NCBI GenBank assembly: GCA_036345935.2
Contig: JADWOT020000009.1
Span: 1,440,287-1,504,286, forward strand
Source of the DNA: Taenia hydatigena
Lineage: Eukaryota; Platyhelminthes; Cestoda; Cyclophyllidea; Taeniidae
Length of the DNA: 64,000 bases
Reading direction: 5' to 3'
Program-made: the position numbers and the translations under genes
Notes under the pieces: model-generated
The model's database searches: none
The model's input: only the letters and a program-made list of their open reading frames with translations
Told to the model about the DNA's origin: nothing
Shown here: in pieces, positions 50,343-61,342 of the stretch
Layout: the number at the start of each line of letters is the position of its first letter
Numbering within the stretch: the stretch's first letter is position 1

Positions 50343-53300
50343 GTAAACTTACTTTACCTCCTTTTGCGCATGGGAGGAATGTGTTTATTTATATTTTAAT
50401 GTATTGTAGATAGACATTCCGGAACTGATGGAGGGGGAAGCGCATGACTCCGACAGCGGCTCTGCACAAGAGGAAGCCGCCAAACAACCTTTCTCAACTC
50501 CAAGACGCAATAAAAAGGGAAAAAGGAGCAAGAAGAGAGGCGCTAAATCAAAACTCACTAGTGTGAAAAGTTCTAACCAGATCCCTGAAATCACCGACGA
50601 TGACATTTTGTTAGAAGCAGCTCGACAAAGTCGCTCCGATCAAGAATCATCTGCTCTTAGGGCGCCCGTAGCGACCCCTACAAGTCCCACGGACCTTTTG
50701 GTTGTGAACAGAAAATACCTTGACTACCGAGCTGAATTGCAGCGGAAGTTCGGATCCAGCTTGACAGCAGGTGCTCGAATGCGCTATTCTCTTCCATTCG
50801 GCCAGCTGGTTCGACCAAAAGCCGCGTGGCCGTTATTGGTGAATCATGGTCTGGAGATGAAAACATCTACTGGTGCTGATGGTGGCTGTATATTCGCGTT
50901 TACGCACAGCAAGGAATATTCGAAGCAACAGAGGGCTTTTTACGCTCTCCAGGATATGATGGATCCAAACACACTTTCGGTGAGTGGTGATAAATGAAAT
51001 TAACATGGCCTTCGCGGTAGTGAATCACCTTAGTTTTGTGATTAAAAGAACGGAAGAGAATGTATTGATAACATTAGAACATTGGTATTTTTGGCGATGC
51101 GGTGGCAAAATTACCTGATGGATTTACAAGAAAAGTGTACCAGTCGCTTCTACCTAACGTGTGCTTCAACTATCTTCATTTTACGTAAGTTCAATTGTGT
51201 AACATTTTTGGGCTTATTAAGTAACATAACCGTAATCATACAGAAGTGATCCCATGCTCTGTTGAACTCTCCCCATCTTAGCTTCTTTCTAGATCCCCCC
51301 AAGAATTAAGCGTGGTTATTGCTTTTAACCGTAAATTAGGCTATTTTTAGCTTTAAACTGGAAATACTATATCAATTGGCTATGTGCTCCCGCAGTTTTG
51401 GCTGAAGGGAGTTGTCAATTTCTCGTGTTGGGATGTCACTTTCCCCACTCTGTTCGGCATAGAGTCCAGCCGGTGCTGTTACCTTGGAATAAAGGTGACC
51501 AGGAAGCTTGCTGTAAATGACAATGTGGGAGAAGAAGTAGGTTTCCGTCACGCGCTAAATGGGAAAGTGTTGGATGTGCTAGGCAGATTTCTTTGTATTG
51601 AGACCGGTCTCTTCGGAGTGTATGCGTATGAAGACCTGTGCAATATGACAATGGCTAACTCCGGATTGGGAAACTGAGGCAAAATTCTCATGGATGCTAC
51701 TGGCCGATCATAGGTTAAAGCGTGCCTGATTTCAAAAGTTGCTTTTTACCTGACCCAGGCTTAACATGTTGAACCGCTCGAGGTCGAGTAGGCTGGGCCT
51801 GGCCATGATAATGCAGCCCACTCCAATGGATGATGTATCACGGGAGGGAACCCAGCACTGCTGAATCCGGCAAACCAATTGCCATATTTCGCTATCCGCA
51901 TGTGCATGCAGGCTAACCATCTGAAGTCTATTTTTTCATCTCGAGTTTCAACTTAGTGGCTTTATCCCATACCTGTTTCCGATATTGCTCTTGTGGTACA
52001 AGTCCGATCCCTTTCTTACTGCCCAAATCACTCGCATGAATGATTAACTTTCTTTTAACCTAACTCACTCTTTATGAATAACGCCATAATTTCCAGAGTA
52101 GCTAGACTTGAATAATAGATGCAGTTGCTTGATACTGCAGTTTTGGCACCTGCAGTTCTTGCAGATGCAGTTCTTGGCACCCACTCAGCTACATTTGCAA
52201 TCCCGAGGGATGGATAACTTCTGGGACTGGTTCATGAAAACAAAAGAAGCGACTACTGGAAAGGTACGCATAAGTGCTAGACCTGCGTGCACCTTGAAGG
52301 TGAACATGTCAAGCCGTGATTCTTGACAGTCTTGATTCCGGCGCAATGTTTGATGGATAGGTGTCTAACCATTTGTTTGGAAAGCTCAATCTCAAGTACT
52401 ACTTTCCTCATAATGGAGAGGGGTCCAATTTTTTACTTCAGAGTTTTCTTTTTAGAAAAATCATGTTATTTGTCTTTTAAGTAAATGGAACATTAACATA
52501 AGCTCTTTCCCAATCGCCTTACTAATTCAGGTTAAATTCGATTACGTTTTTTCGTTTTTCATCTTAGATAGTTCTTTCCAAAGCTCCCTACCACGTGGAC
52601 ACCCTACTACACCTCAGCGACTATTTGATGCGTCAGGATCAATCCGAGGTGGCGGTGGATGTGATGGAGCGTGCTCTCTATGCTTGTCAATCAGCATTCC
52701 ATCTGACCTTCAACTTTGCCACTGCCTCCTGCCGCATGGACTACAGAGTGCAGGAGAATCGAAGCTTTTTCGTTGCCATTTTCCGCTACCTCTTCTACGT
52801 CGCCTCGCGAAGTTGTTATCGCGCGGCATTGGAGTATAGCAAGATGCTACTTCTGTGAGTTGGGCCGATTGATAGCTCTTAATCCATGTTTTGTAACATT
52901 CTATGCTTTAGCATTTGAAGGCAGCAAGAGGATCAATAATAGGTTGTATCTAAAGGAGTTATGTGGTCAGTTCCCTCTCGTAGAGCAGCTTCAAAGCTTT
53001 GGTAAAGATAGAAAGGGGATGGCATTCTACCACGCGCTGTGTATTATGGATGGACAGTCGGTTTACCTGGAGCACATTCATCTCCGTTGGCTTGCCCGTG
53101 GATTTTAAGTTCAGGAATTGGCTGCATCACCGACTTGACGAATGCAGAGCGTTCAAAATGTCAAGCTTGTCACAGCTGCGAACACGAGAAATTGAGGACC
53201 TCCAAAACAATCGAAGTTATCCGATGACGCACGGTTGGAGACATTAGAGGGGAGCCGAATGTTTCATGGCAGTTTTAATTTTATATGATTGTGTACGTGC

Positions 53301-56300
53301 AAGCAGTTGCTGATAAGGGAGCATATGTGGAAGCGGTCGATTTGGTACTTGACCCATTTTTACGATGTATTTTTCCAGGGACATTTAACTGAAGGTCTTC
53401 ATTGCTCCCGAAGTGCCGACTTCCGAGGTATCTGTTAGGGGTCCAGGTTTTGTCACACGTATCGATGTGATCTAGAAGTCCTGGCCTTTCTTGTCAAAGC
53501 GCTCCATCAATTCAGCGAAAACTCAACTATTCTGTGCTGACCAAAAGCTGAAAGCTATCATGGTACCTAGCGTAGGATGACTAGTTTTCAGTATGCATGT
53601 TACTGGTAGTACGCGATGACACGCTTGATAATTAACTGCCCTTTTCGTGTGAGCGTTTAAAATCAAAATTTTCAATTTGAGTCGAACCCTAATGTCTTGA
53701 AACTATTACTCCTCCCCTCCCTAGACTGGATCCAGACAATGATCCACTAGCAATCATTCTGGCCATCGACTTCTTGGCCATTTCGACGGAGGAGTACGAA
53801 TTTCTCATCAGTTTCTACGATACCTGGAATGTAAGTTGGTTTGAGCTTGTGGAAGTTGGCGATGCCTGCTCGTTACCACTGTTTCCGCTTCCTCTTGTAG
53901 CCAAAACGGAATCTAAATCTTCTCCCAAACTTTGCCTTTTCGATGCCTCTCGTGCGGTGGTTACAGCAAAATCGACCGCGGAAGCGAAAACAGAATGGAG
54001 ATCTCCTTGATCCTGAAGAAATTGATAAGATGGTACGTCATCGTCGTAATGCTCCTCATCATATCATTTCGTTGTGAAACAGTCCGAGTGGTAAGGTTGC
54101 TCGAACATTGCTTTCAGAAGTAAGGCGGTATCATTATCCCTTTCCGAAAAACAGGTTCCCTTTGCTGATTTTCGGTGACAGGTATCATGGACACGATATT
54201 GCTGGCCAAATTCATGCATTAATTGTACTGAAAGGGAGGAAACCGTTCTGTCCTAGTTTGGGCATTGGAAGTGGAAGGTCGGATGTTGTGAGAATGAATT
54301 ATTGGTAGATTAGCCATTTCTGTCTGTTTCTGACGATTTTTTATTTATTACATTCGAGCTGCATTGGATAGTCTGTTATTGGTAATTTCATCTTCGGCTA
54401 ATCCTTTCTTTTGCGAACAGGTGGGTAGGATTTGAAGCTATAAAGTAAATGTAAGGTTTTACCTTGATCTGCGGAAAGCTGCATTCATTTTTTTGTCACA
54501 TTCGAACTGAAATACACCAGAACTCTGTGTGCATGCTAGTGAACTTTTTTAGGACACAAAACAAAGGAATCTGACCTAATTATATCGCATTTGATCTAAT
54601 GCATGTACGATTTATTTCTTTGCATGATTGTCAATCTTTAAACCTTTAAATAGAGGCTTCTTCTTCTTTTATAGCTTCAAGATGCTCTAATCATGTTCCC
54701 TGGTTTTCTTACCCGTTTGATGCGTCACGTCAAGGTGGGTGGGACCGACAACCTGGACAAGTCAGTTCTCTTTGGCAAGGAGGTTCGCCTCTCGTAAGTC
54801 TGCTCATCCCTGATGCCTTTTTACCGAAGGCTGCACGCTGGTTTATAGCGCTATCGGGCACGCGCGCTGAAAAGCAAATTTTCTAAAGGCCTTCAGAAGG
54901 ACTGAAAGACCATTATCTTAGGTAGCGAAGCAATACAGTTCTTTTTTATTGCTTTCCCGCTTGTCTGCTTTAGTGTAAGTTGTATTTATCCACTAGTAAA
55001 ACCTCTTTGAATGAGTTTCATAATCCCAAGTACCGGGTAACTTCAATAGTTATTGCAGTTTTTGGTATAGCCCACTACATTGCCTTAGTGTAACTTGTGT
55101 GAATTTTAAAATGCTTTTGATTGTTAGCGTGGATGCATTGCGAAGCTCAGGTTTGCGTTCTCGATTACCAACTTTCACCGCTCTTTAACCTTGTTGCTTA
55201 ACATTTAGAGGAAGTGTAGTTACAAATTGGTTTCGACAGGGAACTGCTTAAAGATGAGTCACACTGGGGAAGAGAGCTTTGCATGTCGGCATTTGATATA
55301 TCAGCATATTGACGTGTCAGTACCCCTTAAGTTACGCTAAACGTGAGTGAAGACGGGTTATTTATGCGTACAATGGGCACAGTGGTGAATGGTGTGCAAC
55401 AGATTGATCTCGCCTACATATGTTAGCTGGTGATAATGAGCTCTAAAGACCAAGTTGTTCATTAATTCACCCTGCATAAATGTGTCGTGTATTTTATTTC
55501 GTTCGCTGACTGATGGGTGATGAAAAGGATTTCTAATGTTCCAACTTCCCCCAGGCGAAAGTTTGCAACAATGGCCACCCCCAAGCTGTCTACTTTCCTC
55601 CACACTTTTAGGGTACGCACGTCTTTGTTTTGGCAAGCTTCCGCTTGATTTTGGGGGCAGATCTCAAGCGCAGCTGTTCACCATTTGTTGACGCGTCGAA
55701 ATCAAACATTACGACTCAGACCTATCCACTCGACACAGTTTGAACCTGCGCAACAAAGCCTCTTCATACATGGACAAGACAATTCGATCGGTCGGAATGG
55801 GGTCTAAGGCTACTAGCCCAATGCAACCCTCTGTCTCATGGTAAAACTGGTCCGTGAGACGATCTCTCCCGTCGATTACTACTACCTTTGCTTTGCATAA
55901 TCAGTCTCTTGTGAAATTGACATTTGGAACACAAGTCCGAAATAGCGAGAGTAGCTGGAGGTTGAGCGTTTGCTTCGAAAGCCAAAAAAGGCTTACGAAA
56001 GTGGCTTTTGGATGCGATAAATTGTAATGGGCGTCGGCGTTCTGTTTAAAATTGCCTAAAAATATCTCTTCAATTTCTTTGTTTCTTTTTTATTTTACCG
56101 CAATTCTAGTCGGTCTTTGGGGTTTGCTACTTAAGACGATTTTGCGCCTTCAACTTTCATTCATTCGATACTTTTTAAAGTATTTATTCGGGAGATTATT
56201 TGAAATTGCTCTATGAAATTGCCGATGATTTGATGGGCTTCCACAGTCCCGTCTCCTCAAATTCAGTCATCAGCGTTGTCTGCGTAATATTTGTTTGGTT

Positions 56301-58636
56301 TGCCAATGAAAGCCTCCATGATCCTTGCGAAAGATTGTGTCGGGTGTTTTTAATAAGTTATTCTTTAAGTTTCTCGCGAATGAATTACAAGGTGGAAGAG
56401 CCTTAAAGCAGATTTATTATCAACGTATGCGGGAGGATTGCAAGGGGTGATATGAATGTCGATTTGCGGGAGTCTAGAAAGTCGGTCCGTTTGCCAGGCA
56501 CTGCACCGAATGCCATTCAACTTAAGTTCTGGAATGCGCATTTTCCGTATTAAAATCCCTCCTTTATGGCGAGCGTTGTAGTCTTCTAAGGATATCATGC
56601 AGCAAAGACTTGAGGGATCTTGGGTGTTGGGATCATTCTTAAAGAAGTTATGAGCTAGAGAAGTCTGAAAGTAGCTCATTTGTTTATAAGGGCAAAGTGC
56701 CTATAAAAACCACAGTGTAACGCGTGTAATATGAACTCGTTCCTCAAAATGGCCTGTTATTATACTTATGCACTTATCCTGCCAGCTTTTGACTAATACT
56801 TGGAAAACTTAAAACAATTTTTTAATGCAGCCTGCTGTAGATTTGTCTCTTTTGGCTTGGGTGACCCACATGCTGGGACAGAACCACCGTGGTCGGGATC
56901 ATCATTAACTAACCTACGGTTGGTCGTTTTTGAAACATTGATGATATTCAGATGTTTTACTACCAAGCGGCTGTGCACCCGGATCGCGGACTTTAAGCTT
57001 CGTCAACACTCCATTGCATCCCTCCACGCACGCACTGCACTGAGCTCAGATTTTTAGTATTTAAAAGGAAAACTTGGCGTCATGCCTTTTTGTACGTGCG
57101 TGTGAAATTGAAATCCCCAGTTTGGAATGAAAACCTTCCGTTCCGCAGTCGTTGTCGACTCCGTTCATTTCACTCCTCCACAATTATTTAAAATAAAGGA
57201 ACCATGGATGGAAATGGAGATTAGTGCTATACATCACCGAGTTCGGAGGTCATATTGCAATGTGGCAAATGTCTAGACGCTCTATGTTCTACATATCTCC
57301 TATCTGTAGGGAAAGTGAGAGTCTGAGCCGTCTGCTAGACCTCTATGTATCACAATCGCGCTACCACTGGCAGGAGCCCAACGTTCTCACCTGGCTGGAA
57401 GCCAATGTGGTGGCCGTTCTTGGTCTTGTGGAACCCATCGTCGTTGACGCTGATGTCGCCTCTGTGCATGAGCGCAATGTCCAATCGGACGAACGGCTCA
57501 GAATTTATTCAGAGAGGTGGGTAGGTGGGCGACTGATTGTCGCGTTTCGACTTGATCCTGTAATCAGTTTCCTTTACAAATGGATAGTTAAGCTTTCCCG
57601 AGGACCCGCATTTGTTTACTGTTGTTTATTTTGAAAAGTTTGTGAGCCTTAGTTGAGTCCATTACATTGGCTTAGTGTCGGAATTTCTGAAGACGTTAGT
57701 AGACATACGAGTCTGAAGTAAGGTTTATTATCACCCACAGATGAGCACAAAAAATATCATCATAGAAGATCGAATTATGGAACTCGAGTATATTTTTGAG
57801 GCCACGTTCTTGGGATCCACTCTGTCCATATTATAGACGAAAACGACTCTACACTCAACCGCCTCGCAACATCCTTCGTTATATCTTTCTTCGAGATCTT
57901 CCTGAAGTCCCTCCCCTTGTTCCCCCGGTAAAGCATCGAAGCGTTACCTCTTTATTTCAGCACAGCCAATGGGAAGGATAGCTAAGTAGCTTGTATTGAT
58001 GGTTTGTGCTTTAGGCCTTTGCCAACCAGCAAATCTATCCGCTAGATCCCTTCCCACCTGCAGATGCCATCAACACGTATGATCCAGAGGCTGAAAGGTA
58101 TGTCACTTGTAAATCATTTTGCGTCCTTTAGTGTTATTAAGGGCAATGTACAAGTACCAAGAATGCGAAATACGTTTATCTCAGTATCTTTTAACCGGTA
58201 TTAGGAAGATTCAATGTAGAAACATTTGCTGCCATCGGCATAAAGCATCGTCTTGTTCAACGGTGTCCAAATTGAGTACCCCCTCCAGGCGACACGTGCT
58301 GGAGCTCCTCACGTACTACTCTGTGTAGTTTCGGCGCGTTGGGACGTCTCTTTATGTGCATTTGTCAAATTGAAGCTTCTACTTTCTGTCTCCATGATAT
58401 TTTTCCGTATCCTTGACCTTAGGAGGCAACATGGAAGCACAGAGGGCGGGATCGTGGGTTTCTTGAATACCCTCTTCACCACGCTGTGGCCGACTGTACC
58501 GTCGCACGAAGAGGAAGTCGATGATTTGAACGCCATTCTGGCCCAATTTGGTCTCGCGGTGGTGGTAGAGGAAGTCGATCACGAAGCAGAGGCGGAAGAA
58601 ACAGGGAATGAGACACCCCCTCATGAATTCGATTAG
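50229..58636 (+). CDS. TCF25: TCF25 (NULP1/Rqc1 family), complete
   Basis: Ribosome-associated quality-control factor: the family (yeast Rqc1) works with Listerin to ubiquitinate stalled nascent chains on 60S subunits. Ten exons (50229-50342, 50410-50979, 52568-52854, 53725-53830, 53901-54032, 54675-54793, 57310-57516, 57837-57927, 58015-58097, 58423-58636) total 1,923 nt, exactly 640 residues plus stop; human TCF25 is about 676. It begins MSSRALKKL, like MSRRALRRL in human. An acidic then lysine/arginine-rich region (basic residues 70-86) is followed by the conserved helical repeat region with KAPYHVDTLLHLSD, ENRSFFVAIFRYL, LPNFAFSMPLVRW, MFPGFLTRLM and QPPRNILRYI. The C-terminus is acidic, as in the family. 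ATG 50229 is preferred over an upstream non-ATG extension because it matches the family N-terminus. Identification is very secure. Confidence 0.96.
50410..50979 (+). CDS. TCF25: TCF25 exon 2
   Basis: Residues 39-228. Acidic and serine-rich start, basic patch RRNKKGKRSKKRGAKSK, then VVNRKYLDYRAELQRKFG and KAAWPLLVNHGLEMK, which match the conserved TCF25 core entry. Ends MMDPNTLS. Confidence 0.95.
52568..52854 (+). CDS. TCF25: TCF25 exon 3
   Basis: Residues 229-323. IVLSKAPYHVDTLLHLSDYL, MERALYACQSAFH and RMDYRVQENRSFFVAIF closely track human TCF25 (SPYHVDSLLQLSD, RRPENRSFYLAL). Phase 2 at the donor GTGAGT. Confidence 0.95.
53725..53830 (+). CDS. TCF25: TCF25 exon 4
   Basis: Completes the leucine codon, then LDPDNDPLAIILAIDFLAI and EYEFLISFYDTWN (human LEPDEDPLCMLLLIDHLAL). 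Confidence 0.95.
53901..54032 (+). CDS. TCF25: TCF25 exon 5
   Basis: PKRNLNLLPNFAFSMPLVRW matches human HRNLSQLPNFAFSVPLAYF. A lysine/arginine-rich segment follows. Acceptor TTGTAG, donor GTACGT; the preceding intron is only 70 bp. Confidence 0.93.
54675..54793 (+). CDS. TCF25: TCF25 exon 6
   Basis: LQDALIMFPGFLTRLMRHVKV corresponds to human QQALTMFPGVLMPLLE. Ends in phase 2 at GTAAGT. Confidence 0.93.
57310..57516 (+). CDS. TCF25: TCF25 exon 7
   Basis: LSRLLDLYVSQSRYHWQEP and TWLEANVVAVL match human [33 protein letters not shown]. Confidence 0.95.
57837..57927 (+). CDS. TCF25: TCF25 exon 8
   Basis: RRKRLYTQPPRNILRYIFLRD corresponds to LYQRAPRNIHRHVILSE in human. Acceptor TTATAG, donor GTAAAG. 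Confidence 0.93.
58015..58097 (+). CDS. TCF25: TCF25 exon 9
   Basis: YPLDPFPPADAINTYDPEAER matches human GFDPLPPSDTIYSYVRPER. Confidence 0.92.
58423..58636 (+). CDS. TCF25: TCF25 exon 10 and stop
   Basis: GIVGFLNTLFTTLWPTV and EEEVDDLNAILAQFGL, then an acidic tail ending in TAG at 58634-58636. It corresponds to IALFFRSLLPNY and the acidic C-terminus of human TCF25. Confidence 0.94.
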
Positions 58637-58679
58637 TGGTGATGTCTGTCAAATTATCCTCCTTGTGTGCGTGATCGTG

Positions 58680-58685
58680 AATAAA
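58680..58685 (+). promoter_or_regulatory. Poly(A) signal of TCF25
   Basis: AATAAA 44 nt after the stop codon. Confidence 0.6.
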
Positions 58686-60799
58686 TTGGAGGCGATTGAC
58701 GACTGTCATTCCCTCCTCGTTCGTGTTCTCTGTACAGATTGGTTGATAGTTGATTATTGAAGTAGGAAGTGTCCACTCAGTTGTACGGTCTGACCTTTAA
58801 TGGATTACTTTTGGTTGTTTCGTCGGAATGATAGGATTGCTGTTTACACCAACTCACAATCGCAGTCACTAAATGACCAGGTTGTGTCAGTAAATTGTCA
58901 TTTATCCCATAGAAACTCACCGAACCGAACCATTTGCGTTTTGAAAAGAAAAACTTTCAGGTGAGTAAGGCTCCTCTTAATGTAGATTCTCCATCCGGCC
59001 AACCTGCCGTCCCGCCTCATTCTGTTTGGCTCGTTTTGATAGTACAAAGTTGAACGAGTTTTACCGTAAGTGGTCGTAGGATTCGGCTTAAGCATAGTGT
59101 TTATCTGCTAGCTGTATCCCGAGATAACTGAGAGGCAAACTTCTAGAATGCGGCTCCGGCCATTTCTGGAGTGCAATCCCATTCTTGACCCATATGCACT
59201 TACTAAATTAACCCTTACACTCATCTCTGACCTACTCACATTCAAAACATTCATTCCCAATTTATCTGCCCTGGATCCATGTGCTAACCACTAGCTGAGG
59301 AGGACTAATCATCTAGATTAAGTCATGGAGAATTCAAGTTCTCCTTTATTGAGTACACGATTTTAGAGATGGTTTTGGTGTTGTGAACTGCGTAGTCACT
59401 GTTATAAACCACGGCTCCAAGTTTCGAGTCGTTCAGATCCTATTGGGGTCTGCCAATCAGATCACCAACTGGTAACACCTCAGGGCAGATGGCTTCATTG
59501 TATAACGTGAACGAGTCAACACCGAGGTGCGGCCAGCTAGTACAAACCCAGATACTGACCAAGTCAGACTGCCTTCGAACCTGGATCTCCCCGTCCGCTC
59601 AGCAGTGCATAGTTGTAGTAACGAATTGATCTGAACGTAGTATCTACTACTCAGGAGGAAGAGGGCAAGAGTGCGATATTTGGAATGCAAGAGCGAAAAC
59701 TTCTGGGGAATTTATCACACGTTCTCCTCTAGGGTCGTAGGCATACCCAGCGATTTGTCAACGCACAAGTTTGGAAGGCATAAACGGGCCTAACAAGTGT
59801 TAGCAGACCAACATCGAGCGTTTATCCATAGCTCTTTGATACCGGCTAGCCGTTTATCTGGTCATTAGACCTCATTTAAATGTTGCCACTTTGAATGATC
59901 TAGGTTTAAGTAGGCCTTCTTTATAAAAATCTTCGTGTTTTCAGTAAAGCTCTCATCCCATCACTGAGGGAATTGTGAATCATGCAAATGAACTAGGTAG
60001 CAAAAATAGTTGAGTTCAGTAATCCTTCCACAGATTCGATTATCCGCAGCAGATACCCTTCCTCACTGAAAAGCTGGTCAATTAATTCAGGGCTTAGCTT
60101 TAAAGAAACCAGCGGGTGCCCAAATCGTACCGAGACATTTGGAGCCATTCAAACGGGCTCTATATGCTACACGCAGTAATAATTACACAACATTTTTTAT
60201 ACAAACCAGATCTCTGCTGCAAATGTCGTAGTCAAGATGATAGGAAGCAATGCTAGTGCTGGAATACAACCAAGGTGTATAACGAACAAGAGACCCAACG
60301 ATTAACGAAAATTTGTGGGTGATTTCACGCACAATATGATTCGGTAATGGTAGGCGCAGCAGTAGTACATTTGAGGAACACCAACATTTCAAGAACCGTC
60401 GAACAAGGTACAGCAATCAGTCTTGTGAACGAATATCCGGCTCGTGGAACATATCAATGCCGTAGGTAACAAATCTCTATCACAACATGGAACAATAAGC
60501 GTATCAGCTATGTTGACAAACCTCCCAATGCCAGAACTTGTCAGTTATCAGGTTAAACTGTGTCAGCATAGGTGCATTTGTCGCAGAGGGCCATATGAAA
60601 AAGACGCGCAAGTCTCGTTCTTGGGAAGGCGTTCTTTTTGTTTAAGCCGCCACCAATCCGACAATCAATTTACCCATAAAACCAGTAGAGCTAAGGTCCC
60701 TCTCCGGTGGACATGTATAAAGATTTCAAGATTGTAAATGCTTCTGTAATGAAAGGGAAACAATGAGTCAATTTGCTGCCTTAAAATACACAAAAGAAT
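58686..60799. other. Convergent intergenic region TCF25 / ERCC6
   Basis: 2.1 kb between the 3' ends of two convergent genes. On the minus strand just past the ERCC6 stop no AATAAA is apparent. A patch at about 59457-59690 is GC-richer and could be an old repeat; nothing was confirmed. Confidence 0.5.
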
Positions 60800-61342
60800 T
60801 CAGAGTGCACCTCTCGCACTACGCAGACTGCTGCCAATTGGAAATAGCGTTAACTGTCTTGCTAAAGTAACGAATTGGGGCTTTAGGGTCCACACCTCAA
60901 CACCATCATCCCTACCACCACGTCTATGCAAGGGGGGATTGGCCAATGCTCGCAATACCGCCCTAAAATGGCGTCCAGTCAATCCGCCGCCCCTCGCCGT
61001 CGAAGTCAGTTTCCTCGTCATCAGGATCTCCTTAAATCGCTCTGCTATGGTTTTCGTACTGGTGGACGGAATAGCAACATTCTCCTCGGTGAAGAGGGCA
61101 AGAAGTTCAAGAGTCAGCTTCCTAAGTTCCTTCTCCTGATTTTCCACGCCCAGAGAACCTTCTTTTTGAGGCTTCGAAGCGTTATCTGAAAGTCCCACCA
61201 CCGACATACTTTGATGACGACGCTCGCGGATCAGCTCCAGTAAGAGATGAGAGCTCAAACGATTGTGTCCAGCGTAGAGCAGATTGTTCGAAGGATCCCC
61301 CGGTCTCAAAGGATCCGACTCGCCTTGCAGTTTGTAAGCAAG
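60800..61342 (-). CDS. ERCC6: ERCC6 terminal exon: winged-helix-like C-terminus
   Basis: 543 nt, acceptor [40 protein letters not shown] and [10 protein letters not shown] resemble the human C-terminal ubiquitin-binding and winged-helix region. TGA at 60802-60800. Confidence 0.92.
   Translation of the reverse strand, partial: LAYKLQGESDPLRPGDPSNNLLYAGHNRLSSHLLLELIRERRHQSMSVVGLSDNASKPQKEGSLGVENQEKELRKLTLELLALFTEENVAIPSTSTKTIAERFKEILMTRKLTSTARGGGLTGRHFRAVLRALANPPLHRRGGRDDGVEVWTLKPQFVTLARQLTLFPIGSSLRSARGAL

Larger units (their letters stand above)
50980..57309 (+). other. TCF25: TCF25 introns 2 to 6
   Basis: Introns 50980-52567, 52855-53724, 53831-53900, 54033-54674 and 54794-57309. CTGCAGTT/TGGCACC-type short repetition occurs at about 52120-52185. 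Open frames here are short and unlike known proteins. Confidence 0.5.

Noticed and set aside
51384..51677. 97-codon frame in a TCF25 intron
   Set aside because: TCF25 exons 2 and 3 join directly in frame across it as in the human protein, and it has no known domain.
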